64,000 nucleotides of DNA from Pseudomonas chlororaphis (GTDB taxonomy: Bacteria > Pseudomonadota > Gammaproteobacteria > Pseudomonadales > Pseudomonadaceae), in NCBI GenBank assembly GCA_001023535.1, contig CP011020.1, positions 644,595 through 708,594 of the forward strand, written 5' to 3'. Below, in pieces: positions 56,604 to 64,000 of the stretch; position 1 is the first letter of the stretch, and the number at the start of each line of letters is the position of its first letter. Under the pieces are notes generated by a model that worked only from the letters and a program-made list of their open reading frames with translations, did not search any database and was not told the DNA's origin. The position numbers and the translations under genes were made by a program.

Positions 56604-56625
56604 CTCGCCCCGTGCCCGGGGCGAG
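56604..56625. terminator. Hairpin between convergent transglycosylase and hydrolase genes
   Basis: CTCGCCCC (56604-56611) pairs with GGGGCGAG (56618-56625), loop GTGCCC, no T-run. It lies in the 45-bp convergent gap. Confidence 0.5.
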
Positions 56626-56641
56626 GCACCGCTCAAGCCGG

Positions 56642-57799
56642 CTACAGACAACCCGTCGCGACGGTGGCCAGGTGCCGGCCGCGCGGGTCCATCAACACGT
56701 AGGAACCGATCGTATTGCACGCGAAACCGAACGAGACGCCGCGCTCCGGATCGGCGAAACCGACCGTGCCACCGGCGCCCATGTGGCCGAACGCCTCGCT
56801 GCCCATGCCATAGCTGCCATTCGCCACGTTCGGCTGGTCGAGCATGATGCCCAGGCCGAAGCGTGCCGGCGTGTGGAGCGTCGGGTCGTACTCGGCGCTG
56901 TGTTCGCGCAGCATTTCATTGAGCAGCGGTGATTCCAGCAAGCGCCCGTCGAGCAGGCCGGCGTAGAACGTCGCCAGGCTGCGCGCGTTGCCGTGCCCGT
57001 TGGCGGCCGGTTGGGTCATGCGCTTCCAGCCGGGTTCGTTGCTGCGTCCCAGCACCATCGGCGGGTTGGCGAAGGCCAGGGCACTCATGGCCGTCGGCTC
57101 GGTGAGCACGTCCTGGAGCACGCGCCCGAAGGCTTCGTCGTCGATGTCCTCCTTGGTCCGTGCCATGTAGGCACAGCGCGCCATGGTCACGTCGTCCAGG
57201 CCCAGGTGAAAGTCCAGCGCCAGTGGCGCGGCCACCCGACGGCAAATGCTCTGGGCGGGGGGCAGGCCGTCCACCCGGCGCAGCAGTTCACCCAGGATCC
57301 AGCCGAACAGCAATGGCGAATAGGTCTGTCGTTCGCCGGCGCCGGCCCAGGGTTGTTCCCCGGCAATCAGCTGCGCCATGGTGTCCCAGTCGTACAGGGT
57401 TTCCGGCGCCAACGGTGTGCGCAGCGCCGGCAGCCCGGCCCGGTGGCACAGCACCTGGCGCAGGGTGATCGAGGCCTTGCCGGCGTCGGCGAAGGCCGGC
57501 CAGTGCTGGCAGAGCGGGGCGTCCAGGTCCAGCCGGCCTTCGCCCACCAATTGCATGATCGCCACCGCCGTGAAGGGCTTGGTGCAGGAGAACAGGTTGA
57601 GCAGGGTGTCGTGTTGCCAATGGCGATCCGGCTCGGGCCCGGCCTGGCCGGCCCAGAGGTCGATGACTGTTTCGCCGTCGACCTGCATGCACAAGGCGGC
57701 ACCGCGTTCGAAGGGACTTTGCATCAATTGGCTGAAGGCCGCCTTGACCGGTTCGAAGCGGGGGTCGCAATGGCCATGGACTACGAATGCGCGCGTCAT
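56642..57799 (-). CDS. Serine hydrolase of the beta-lactamase (class C / EstB) family
   Basis: 385 residues without a signal peptide. The nucleophile motif S-x-x-K is SCTK (about residue 70), YSP-type Y-x-N equivalent is QTYSPLLFG, and HMGAGGTVGFADPE supplies the C-terminal GG motif. Such cytosolic enzymes are esterases or transesterases (EstB, LovD-like) rather than drug-resistance enzymes. It is divergent from a P450 and has a near-hrp box. ATG 57799 after TGGAG. Confidence 0.85.
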   Translation of the reverse strand: MTRAFVVHGHCDPRFEPVKAAFSQLMQSPFERGAALCMQVDGETVIDLWAGQAGPEPDRHWQHDTLLNLFSCTKPFTAVAIMQLVGEGRLDLDAPLCQHWPAFADAGKASITLRQVLCHRAGLPALRTPLAPETLYDWDTMAQLIAGEQPWAGAGERQTYSPLLFGWILGELLRRVDGLPPAQSICRRVAAPLALDFHLGLDDVTMARCAYMARTKEDIDDEAFGRVLQDVLTEPTAMSALAFANPPMVLGRSNEPGWKRMTQPAANGHGNARSLATFYAGLLDGRLLESPLLNEMLREHSAEYDPTLHTPARFGLGIMLDQPNVANGSYGMGSEAFGHMGAGGTVGFADPERGVSFGFACNTIGSYVLMDPRGRHLATVATGCL

Positions 57800-57831
57800 G
57801 TTTGCTCCAGAAAAGAGGGGAAGGTCTCTGC

Positions 57832-57860
57832 TGAGTGAGCGCGGCGCGGCAAACGGTTCA
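57832..57860 (-). promoter_or_regulatory. Near-consensus hrp box for the hydrolase gene
   Basis: Minus strand TGAACC-N16-TCACTCA: one mismatch in each half, same -10 as the chaperone box. It ends 32 bp before the start, like the consensus boxes in this island. Confidence 0.5.
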
Positions 57861-57885
57861 GAGGTTTTCCCGAAGGCGGGGGGAT

Positions 57886-57913
57886 GGATCTTTTCTGTAC
57901 GCCAGGCCACTCA
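57886..57913 (+). promoter_or_regulatory. Weak hrp box for the P450 gene
   Basis: GGATCT-N15-CCACTCA: perfect -10 half, four of six in the -35 half. It ends 31 bp before the chosen start, the same spacing as for rspJ and the transglycosylase. Confidence 0.45.
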
Positions 57914-57944
57914 CGGGCAACCATCCTGTCTCTGGAGCATGCCC

Positions 57945-59174
57945 ATGGCGCACGAGCGCACCCTTGATTTCAACGGCGTCGATTTCAACAGCGATGCCTT
58001 CCGCAGCGCGGCTTACCGGCACTATGCGGCGCTGCGCGAGGTCGCGCCGGTGTTCCTCAGCCAACCGCAGGGGCAGTTGCCGATCTGGTACGTCACCGGC
58101 GCTCGGGAAGTCGAGACCGTGCTGCTGGACAACGAGCGCTTCGCCCGTGACCCGGCCCGCATCAGCCCGCAGTTCGCGGCGATGATCGGGGGCGAGCAAT
58201 CCATCGCCTTTCTCAACGATCACATGCTCAACCGCGACGGCGAGCGCCACCGTCGCTTGCGCCGGCTGGTGAACAAGGCATTCACGCTCAAGGCGGTCAA
58301 TGCCATGCGCCCGCGCATCGAGCAGATCGCCGAGACGCTGCTGGACCAGGCCGGTCCCCGCGGACACATGGACGTGGTGAGCCAATACGCGTTTCCGTTG
58401 TCGATCACCGTCATCGCCGAACTGCTCGGCGTCCCTGCCCGGGACCGGGACGATTTTCGCCGTTGGTCCCACATGATCGTCCAGCAGGTCGGGCACGACT
58501 TGAGCGAGTTGCAGCGCTGCTACAGCGAGTTCGCGAGCTACATGCTGGCCTTGATCGAGCAGCGTCGGGCGCAGCCCACCGACGACCTGGTGACTGCGTT
58601 GGTGCAGGTCGAGGAAGAGGGCAACGTGCTCAGTTGCAGCGAGTTGTGCAGCATGATCGCGCTGCTCATCATCGCCGGGCATGAAACAGCGGCGTCGATG
58701 ATCGGCAATGCGGTGTACCTGCTCGTGCAGCATCCCCAGGCGCTGGTTCAACTGCGCGACGAACCGGGCCTGATGCCCAATGCCGTCGAGGAATTGCTGC
58801 GCTATGACTCGTCGGTGGAACGCGCCATGGTCCGCTTCGTGACCCAGGACACCGAATTGGCGGGGCAACGCTTGCAGCGTGGCCAGCTACTGATGGCGGT
58901 GGTGGGGGCGGCCAATCGTGATGAAGCGCTGTGTGCCCATCCCGACACCCTGGACATCACCCGCCCGGCCTGCCCGCACCTGTCGTTCGGCAAAGGCACG
59001 CACCATTGCCTGGGGGCCTCGCTGGCCCGGCAGGAACTGGAAATCGCGTTGAACACCTTGCTCAGGCGCTGTCCGGGGCTGCAACTGGCGGTGGCGCCCG
59101 AGGCCGTGCACTGGCGCTATGTCCCCAATTTCAGGGGGCCGCAAGCCTTGCCTGTACGCTGGTCGGTGGACTGA
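57945..59174 (+). CDS. Cytochrome P450
   Basis: 409 residues, soluble bacterial class. I-helix IAGHETAASM (O2 activation), K-helix E-x-x-R as EELLR, and heme loop FGKGTHHCLGASLAR with the cysteine ligand. Substrate unknown; no ferredoxin partner gene is adjacent. ATG 57945 has GGAG 7 bp upstream; ATG 57939 would be too close to it. Its placement inside the type III island, with an hrp-like promoter, is unusual. Confidence 0.9.
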   Translation: MAHERTLDFNGVDFNSDAFRSAAYRHYAALREVAPVFLSQPQGQLPIWYVTGAREVETVLLDNERFARDPARISPQFAAMIGGEQSIAFLNDHMLNRDGERHRRLRRLVNKAFTLKAVNAMRPRIEQIAETLLDQAGPRGHMDVVSQYAFPLSITVIAELLGVPARDRDDFRRWSHMIVQQVGHDLSELQRCYSEFASYMLALIEQRRAQPTDDLVTALVQVEEEGNVLSCSELCSMIALLIIAGHETAASMIGNAVYLLVQHPQALVQLRDEPGLMPNAVEELLRYDSSVERAMVRFVTQDTELAGQRLQRGQLLMAVVGAANRDEALCAHPDTLDITRPACPHLSFGKGTHHCLGASLARQELEIALNTLLRRCPGLQLAVAPEAVHWRYVPNFRGPQALPVRWSVD

Positions 59175-59187
59175 CAATGGCAGGTGA

Positions 59188-59217
59188 GGCTCGCCCGACA
59201 ACCCGGCTGGGCGAGCC
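59188..59217. terminator. Hairpin between convergent P450 and acetyltransferase genes
   Basis: GGCTCGCCC (59188-59196) pairs with GGGCGAGCC (59209-59217). No T-run; likely stops or buffers both transcripts. Confidence 0.5.
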
Positions 59218-59223
59218 GTGACG

Positions 59224-59814
59224 TTACGCCAGGACCGCGTGCGCCTGCCGGGTGTGTGCGGTGGCAGGCGCCGAAACGTCCGACGTCAGGTGCAGCCCGT
59301 AGAGGACCACGTCGGCCCGCGTGTCGGCGAACCGGGCAATGCCCGGAAACCGCCCCCATTGCGTCGCGCCCAGGCCTTGCACGCCGCGTTTGCTGGCCTC
59401 GTTATGCTCGATGATCCAGGCCACCAGCGTTTCGAAGCCATAGCGTCGGGCCAACACCACGGCGGCTTGGCCGAGGCGAATGCCGACGCCGCTGCCCACG
59501 TGGTCGTTGCGCACGTAGATCGACACCTCTCCGGTCAACCGGCAGGCCTGGGCGCCCCAACTGAAGCGGTTGACGATCAACCAGGCGACGACTTCGCCCT
59601 TGCGCTCCAGCACGTAGATCGGGTCGCCCTCCTTGACGAAGCAGTCGACGAAGAATGTCATTTCCTTCAGGGAAAACGCTCTGAGCACGGGGGAACTGGT
59701 GCCCCCCAGAGCGCTTTCGTTGAAGATATCGGTCATCACCGGCAGGTCGTCGGGCGTGTAGCGACGTACCCCGTGGGGCAGGTCGAGTCGGCTGTTCAAG
59801 CGATTGGTGGTCAT
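59224..59814 (-). CDS. GNAT-family acetyltransferase
   Basis: 196 residues. Phosphinothricin-acetyltransferase-like layout: VRRYTPDDLPVMTDIFNES, GEVVAWLIVNRF, acetyl-CoA loop VRNDHVGSGVGIRLGQAAV, and IIEHNEASKRGVQGLG. Substrate unknown. Its start overlaps the rspL stop (ATGA), so it is translated with the sigma factor, which suggests a T3SS-linked role. Confidence 0.82.
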   Translation of the reverse strand: MTTNRLNSRLDLPHGVRRYTPDDLPVMTDIFNESALGGTSSPVLRAFSLKEMTFFVDCFVKEGDPIYVLERKGEVVAWLIVNRFSWGAQACRLTGEVSIYVRNDHVGSGVGIRLGQAAVVLARRYGFETLVAWIIEHNEASKRGVQGLGATQWGRFPGIARFADTRADVVLYGLHLTSDVSAPATAHTRQAHAVLA

Positions 59815-60347
59815 GATCGGGCTTCTCCATAAACGCTGCGCTTGAGTTGCTCGCGGGCGCGGAACAAACGCGAGCGCACGGTCCCGATGGGCACGCCCAG
59901 GCGTTCGGCGGCGTCGCGGTAGCTGCTCTCGGTGTCCACGGCGGTCCACAAGGTTTCGCGCATGTCCTTGGGCAGCTCATCCATCGCCAACAGCGTGCGA
60001 TCCAGCAGCCGGCGGTTGTCGCACAGCTCGCTGAGGTCGATGTCGTCACTGGACTCGTGGAACTCGCTCTCATCGAAGGTGCTCAGCGGCGGCTGCGCGT
60101 AGTAGCGGCGGAAATGGTTGCGGATCAGGTTCAGGGCGATTCCGCACAGCCAGGTGTCGGGCTTGGCCAGCCCCTTGAATTTCTCCTGGTTACGCCAGGC
60201 TTCCAGGTACGTGAGTTGGATGAGGTCGTCGGCGTCGTCCTGGTTGAGCACACGCTTTTGTACAAACAGACGCAGCTTGCGCTCCTCGCCAAATGTCATG
60301 CCTGGCGAGGAGGTTTTCGGGGGTGACACGAGGTTCAGACTGCTCAT
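59811..60347 (-). CDS. rspL: HrpL-type ECF sigma factor
   Basis: 178 residues. Sigma region 2 (QDDADDLIQLTYLEAWRNQEKF) and region 4 (LPKDMRETLWTAVDTESSYRDAAERLGVPIGTVRSRLFRAREQL) of an ECF factor, about the length of HrpL (roughly 184). It should direct transcription from hrp boxes, of which this window has several. A sigma-54 promoter precedes it, as with hrpL. ATG 60347 has GAGGG upstream; ATG 60395 is a longer alternative. Confidence 0.85.
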   Translation of the reverse strand: MSSLNLVSPPKTSSPGMTFGEERKLRLFVQKRVLNQDDADDLIQLTYLEAWRNQEKFKGLAKPDTWLCGIALNLIRNHFRRYYAQPPLSTFDESEFHESSDDIDLSELCDNRRLLDRTLLAMDELPKDMRETLWTAVDTESSYRDAAERLGVPIGTVRSRLFRAREQLKRSVYGEARS

Positions 60348-60403
60348 CGATGAATCCCTCTGAATAGGTGCATAGCGTCGATCGGATGTCGACAACCCCT
60401 ATC

Positions 60404-60419
60404 AGCAGGACCTGTGCCA
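60404..60419 (-). promoter_or_regulatory. Sigma-54 promoter of rspL
   Basis: Minus strand TGGCACAGGTCCTGCT: invariant GG and GC exactly 10 nt apart (-24/-12). Initiation would fall about 45 bp before the rspL start. Implies activation by an HrpR/S-like enhancer binding protein encoded outside the window. Confidence 0.75.
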
Positions 60420-60602
60420 AACCCATTTTTTGGTTTATCACTTTGATAAGTAACAGTTTTTTATTAGAGCTCGGGCTCTATCTGTGCAGAGCCGTGCACA
60501 GCCGACCCGAGCGCCACTGCAATAATTTGCACCGCATGGCCGGGTGAAAAAGCACGCTGGCGTCACCCTGCGAATGCGTCGAAAAAAGCCTGTGCGGGGG
60601 AT
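60420..60602. other. Divergent rspL-rspJ control region
   Basis: The gap holds the rspL sigma-54 promoter on its left edge and the rspJ hrp box on its right. The AT-rich part (60425-60470) is a plausible site for DNA bending and enhancer binding; no exact site is recognisable. Confidence 0.4.
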
Positions 60603-60631
60603 GGAACCGAACAGCGAAGCACTGCCACCCA
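60603..60631 (+). promoter_or_regulatory. Consensus hrp box for rspJ operon
   Basis: GGAACC-N16-CCACCCA, full match, 31 bp before ATG 60663. Drives the rspJ-rscV operon. Confidence 0.9.
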
Positions 60632-60662
60632 TTGAGCGTCCGAAACCACGCTCATGGTCATC

Positions 60663-61790
60663 ATGAAAGTAGAAGCACCGACAAACATGCGCATTGCCGT
60701 CAATCTCGCCCAGGCCGCTTCGGCGCTGGGGGGCGTGGGCAAGCCTGTCGAAACGCAACAGGCCGTGCAGTCCAATTCGATGGAGGAGGTCGGCATGACC
60801 TTCAGCCATCACGTGGAGCGCAACACCAAGGCCTTGAGCCAGCGGCGCATCCGTAATGCGCGCAGCGAGGTGGGCCAGACGCGGGTCGAGACGCGTGAGC
60901 GATTGGAAGAGTGGTACGACCAACTCGGTCATCCCGGCAAGCAGAGCCTGAGTGCGATGGCGGCCCAGGCCGGGACCCTGCTCTACGGCGAGCCGGTGCT
61001 CGAAGACGTGGTGCAAGCCACCGGTGGGGATCCGGCCCGTACCGACCTGATCCTGCAACAAGTGGTGCGCGAGGCCGAGTCCCAGGGCCGGCAGGTCGAA
61101 GCCAAGCGGGCCCGCGACTACCTGCAATTGCTGCGCGAACAATACAGCGCGCAGATCCAGGCCGGCATGAACATCGCCGAAGCGTTGCGCGCGGCGGGCG
61201 GCGATCCGCAACTGCGCCAGGCAGTGCGCCGCCTCTACTACGACACCGTGGTGCTCAAGCAGTCCCTGCCCACCATGATGCAGGCGCTGCTCGGGCTGTT
61301 TGGCGAAACCGCGTTCGTGTCGGGGCTGGACATGATGCGCCGGGCCCTGGCAGACGACATCGCCGCGCAGACCCCGTCGAGCCCCACCGCCAAGCTGCGT
61401 GCGCTGCTGATCGGCCTGGCCGCTTCGACCCAGCTCGGCAGCGTGCTGCACAGCTGCCGGCAGTTGCTGGAGCAATTGTCCGGCAGTTGCCCGGCCAGCC
61501 AGCTCACCGCGGTGCTGTTGCTCCAGCGCATGCTTGGGGTGGCGGCCAGTGGCTTGTCGGCGGCCGAAGTGCGCCGCATCGGACGTGAACTCGGCGGTGA
61601 AGAGGAACGCGACCAACTGGTTTCGCTGAACGGCTTGTATTCGATGCTCAAGCGTTTGCCGCTGGCGCTCTGGCGCGACGGCAAGAGTCGGCAGAGCGCA
61701 TTGAAGAATCTGTTGGTGCTGCTGGATGAGCGTTCCCGTGGCGAGGTTCGCGGGCAGACCGCCGCACCGATCATAGGAGTGCACGCATGA
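60663..61790 (+). CDS. rspJ: Type III gatekeeper (HrpJ / SctW)
   Basis: 375 residues, YopN/InvE/HrpJ family. N-terminal disordered segment, then MTFSHHVERNTKALSQRRIRNAR and helical X-bundles (DLILQQVVREAESQGRQVEAKRARDYLQLL). It controls export of translocators and effectors. First structural gene of the operon; overlaps rscV (ATGA). ATG codons at 60654, 60663 and 60687 compete without a clear RBS; 60663 gives the 31-bp spacing to the hrp box seen elsewhere. Confidence 0.85.
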   Translation: MKVEAPTNMRIAVNLAQAASALGGVGKPVETQQAVQSNSMEEVGMTFSHHVERNTKALSQRRIRNARSEVGQTRVETRERLEEWYDQLGHPGKQSLSAMAAQAGTLLYGEPVLEDVVQATGGDPARTDLILQQVVREAESQGRQVEAKRARDYLQLLREQYSAQIQAGMNIAEALRAAGGDPQLRQAVRRLYYDTVVLKQSLPTMMQALLGLFGETAFVSGLDMMRRALADDIAAQTPSSPTAKLRALLIGLAASTQLGSVLHSCRQLLEQLSGSCPASQLTAVLLLQRMLGVAASGLSAAEVRRIGRELGGEEERDQLVSLNGLYSMLKRLPLALWRDGKSRQSALKNLLVLLDERSRGEVRGQTAAPIIGVHA

Positions 61791-63874
61791 TCGCCCTGTT
61801 GAACAAAGTCGCCGGCGCAGCGGTGCGGCGTATCGAGGTGGCCGGCGCGTTCGTGGTGCTGGGCATCGTGTTCATGCTGATCCTGCCGCTGCCGACCTCG
61901 GTGGTCGATGCGCTGATCGCGGTCAACATCTGCATCTCCTGCCTGCTGATCGTGCTCTCGCTCTACCTGCCTCGCCCGTTGGCCTTTTCCTCGTTCCCGG
62001 CAGTGCTGCTGCTGACCACGTTGTTCCGGCTGGCGTTGTCGGTGGCGACCACTCGGCTGATCCTGCTTCAGGGCGATGCCGGGCATATCGTCCAGGCGTT
62101 CGGCAACTTTGTGGTCGGCGGTAACCTGGCCGTCGGGCTGGTGATCTTTCTGATCCTGACGGTGGTGAACTTCCTGGTGATCACCAAGGGCTCCGAGCGT
62201 GTCGCCGAGGTGGCCGCGCGCTTCACCCTGGATGCGCTGCCGGGCAAGCAGATGTCCATCGACAGTGATCTGCGCGCCAATCTGATCGATGTCAACGAAG
62301 CCCGTCGCCGCCGCGAGGAACTGAACAAGGAAAGCCAATTGTTCGGGGCGATGGACGGGGCGATGAAGTTCGTCAAGGGCGATGCCATCGCCGGCCTGGT
62401 GATTGTCGTGATCAACCTCATCGGTGGTTTTTCGGTGGGCATGATGCAGCACGACATGGGCGCCTCCGAGTCGATGCACCTGTATTCGGTGCTGACCATC
62501 GGTGATGGCCTCATCGCGCAAATTCCTGCACTGCTGATTTCCCTCACCGCCGGCATGATCATCACCCGGGTGTCGCCGGAAGGACAGCCGGCCGGAAGCA
62601 GCGTCGGCAAGGAAATCGCCAGCCAGTTGACCGCCGAGCCCAAGGCCTGGGTGATCGCGTCGGTGGGGATGCTGGGCTTCGCCGCGCTGCCCGGCATGCC
62701 GACGCTGGTGTTCATCGTCATCGCCCTGATCACCGGCACGGCCGGGATCGTCCAGTTGTATGCCCGCGCACGGCAGGCGCGGCAAGGCGATCAGGCACCG
62801 ACGGTGTTGTCCCCCGAGCAGAACGGTGCAGAAGACCTGCGCAGCTTCGACCCGACCCGCGCCTATCTCTTGCAGTTTTCCAAGGCCATGCAGGGACACC
62901 CGGCCACCGAAGAAGCCATCCAGACGATTCGCAAGAAGCGCAATGGGCTGGTGGCCGGTTTTGGCCTGACGTTGCCGCCCTTTGAAATCGAATACAGCGC
63001 GTTGCTGGAGGACGACGAATGTCGCTTCTGCGTGCATGAGGTGCCGATGTTGCGCGCCACCTTCTGCGAGCGCGTGGCCGTGGCGCGCGGGCCCCTGCCT
63101 TTCGAACCGCGCCAGGCGCAGGTCGGCAGCGAGGTGCGGGACGAGCAGCAGTGGCTGTGGTTGATGCCTGATGACCCGTTGCTGGCGGATGAGCGGGTGG
63201 AGGCGGTGTCCGCCACCGAGCTGTTGGTGGAGCGGATGAGCCGCGCCATGTTCGCCACCGGTCCGCAGTTCCTTGGCCTGCAGGAAAGCAAGTCGATCCT
63301 TAGCTGGCTCGAGGCGGGTCAGCCGGAGCTTGTCCAGGAGTTGCAGCGGACCATGCCGCTTGCGCGTTTCGCGGCGGTGCTGCAACGCCTGGCCGGCGAA
63401 GGCGTTCCGCTGCGGGCGGTGCGCCTGATCGCCGAGTCGTTGATCGAACACGGGCAACACGAACGGGACGTCGGCGCCCTGACCGACTACGCCCGCATCG
63501 CCCTGAAGTCGCAGATCTATCACCAGTACCGCGACGCCGAGGGCCTGCACGCCTGGCTGCTGACGCCGGAAACCGAAACGCTGTTGCGCGAGGCGTTGCG
63601 CCAGACGCAAACCGAAACCTTCTTTGCCCTGGAGAGCGGGCACACCCGGGCGCTGGTCTTGCAGTTGCGCGAAGGCTTCCCGCTGCGCGCCAAACGCGTG
63701 GCCGTGCTGTTGGTGGCCCAGGACCTGCGCGCGCCGCTGCGCGACCTGCTGCGCGATGAATTCAACCACGTGCCGGTGCTCGCCTACAGCGAGTTGCACA
63801 GCAACGCCCAGGTCAACGTCCTGGGCCGCTTCGACCTCGAGCAGGAACAACTGCGGGTAGAGGATGCTGCCTGA
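61787..63874 (+). CDS. rscV: Type III export gate protein (HrcV / SctV)
   Basis: 695 residues, FHIPEP family. About eight membrane segments up to residue 325 (LILPLPTSVVDALIAVNICISCLL; SFPAVLLLTTLFRLALSVATTR; GKQMSIDSDLRANLIDVNEARRRREEL in the FHIPEP loop), then the cytoplasmic nonameric domain. It is the gate for substrate entry. Full length for the family. Confidence 0.95.
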   Translation: MIALLNKVAGAAVRRIEVAGAFVVLGIVFMLILPLPTSVVDALIAVNICISCLLIVLSLYLPRPLAFSSFPAVLLLTTLFRLALSVATTRLILLQGDAGHIVQAFGNFVVGGNLAVGLVIFLILTVVNFLVITKGSERVAEVAARFTLDALPGKQMSIDSDLRANLIDVNEARRRREELNKESQLFGAMDGAMKFVKGDAIAGLVIVVINLIGGFSVGMMQHDMGASESMHLYSVLTIGDGLIAQIPALLISLTAGMIITRVSPEGQPAGSSVGKEIASQLTAEPKAWVIASVGMLGFAALPGMPTLVFIVIALITGTAGIVQLYARARQARQGDQAPTVLSPEQNGAEDLRSFDPTRAYLLQFSKAMQGHPATEEAIQTIRKKRNGLVAGFGLTLPPFEIEYSALLEDDECRFCVHEVPMLRATFCERVAVARGPLPFEPRQAQVGSEVRDEQQWLWLMPDDPLLADERVEAVSATELLVERMSRAMFATGPQFLGLQESKSILSWLEAGQPELVQELQRTMPLARFAAVLQRLAGEGVPLRAVRLIAESLIEHGQHERDVGALTDYARIALKSQIYHQYRDAEGLHAWLLTPETETLLREALRQTQTETFFALESGHTRALVLQLREGFPLRAKRVAVLLVAQDLRAPLRDLLRDEFNHVPVLAYSELHSNAQVNVLGRFDLEQEQLRVEDAA

Positions 63875-63975
63875 CCGCCGTCGGCTTCGGCGGCGTCACG
63901 GGGCAATTGCACGGATTGCACATAACGAGGAGGGGAGCCTGCGGGTGTCCCGTCCACAACAGGTGAGGGCGAGCG

Positions 63976-64000
63976 ATGTCGCCCCTTGAGGAGTTGGCCA
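63976..64000 (+). CDS. Possible start of the next T3SS gene, cut by the window end
   Basis: ATG 63976 opens MSPLEELA, with GAGGGCGAG upstream, 101 bp after rscV. In Hrp1 clusters hrpQ follows hrcV, but eight codons cannot identify it. A stronger RBS (GGAGGGGAG, 63930s) precedes a frame that soon stops. Confidence 0.25.

Noticed and set aside
56642..57799. Antibiotic-resistance beta-lactamase
   Set aside because: No signal peptide is present and motifs fit the cytosolic EstB/transesterase branch, so drug resistance is not supported.
57378..57944. N-terminal extension of the P450
   Set aside because: It would run antisense through the hydrolase gene; GGAG and the hrp-like box support ATG 57945.

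Overview
The window is chromosomal DNA of a plant-associated pseudomonad of the Pseudomonas fluorescens group. The gene order from ubiD through glpT, ssrS-zapA, pepP-ubiH, a ferric-iron ABC transporter, gcvT-gcvH, a GspE-type ATPase, argE and argA follows the block I recall from P. aeruginosa (about PA5237 to PA5204). Coding is dense and GC-rich, and REP-type intergenic repeats are typical of this group. The presence of an Hrp1-type type III secretion island with a HopM1-like effector points to the fluorescens/corrugata/brassicacearum lineages; the species cannot be fixed from the sequence alone.

Layout. 1-13.0 kb: ubiquinone and housekeeping genes (partial ubiD, ferredoxin reductase, chaC, glpT, quinone oxidoreductase, FliL-like, EVE protein, 5-formyl-THF cyclo-ligase, 6S RNA, zapA, ygfB, pepP, ubiH, ubiI-like). 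13.1-16.0 kb: a Fur-box-preceded iron ABC transporter. 16.1-19.1 kb: gcvT-gcvH, then, where gcvP usually follows, an AT-rich orphan Rhs-core toxin gene. 19.3-26.8 kb: DUF2388 protein, orphan secretion ATPase, Lrp regulator, CYTH-CHAD phosphatase, argE and argA. 27.3-29.6 kb: OprD-family porin followed by a HEPN/MNT toxin-antitoxin pair flanked by two copies of the porin's terminator. 29.9-35.6 kb: lsfA and ssuEADCBF for sulfonate sulfur scavenging. 35.8-38.0 kb: a hipBA pair and a TetR regulator. 38.3-49.1 kb: the complete spuI / spuABCDEFGH polyamine uptake and catabolism locus. 49.5-52.3 kb: AhpD-like protein and an AHL acylase (HacB-like).

52.7 kb to the end is the left edge of a type III secretion island: effector ropM with its chaperone, a lipoprotein transglycosylase, a beta-lactamase-fold hydrolase, a cytochrome P450, an acetyltransferase overlapping the ECF sigma factor gene rspL, and rspJ-rscV running off toward the rest of the apparatus. 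I found consensus hrp boxes (GGAACC-N15/16-CCACNNA type) before rspJ and the transglycosylase, a near-consensus one before the effector/chaperone pair, weaker but similarly placed ones before the P450 and the hydrolase, and a sigma-54 promoter before rspL. This gives a readable cascade: sigma-54 activator -> RspL -> hrp-box genes, possibly including two metabolic enzymes that are not ordinary T3SS parts. That extended regulon, the orphan Rhs toxin at the broken gcv locus, and the terminator-flanked HEPN/MNT module are the most interesting observations.

Function and family statements rest on reading the translated sequences and remembered family features; no database search was run.
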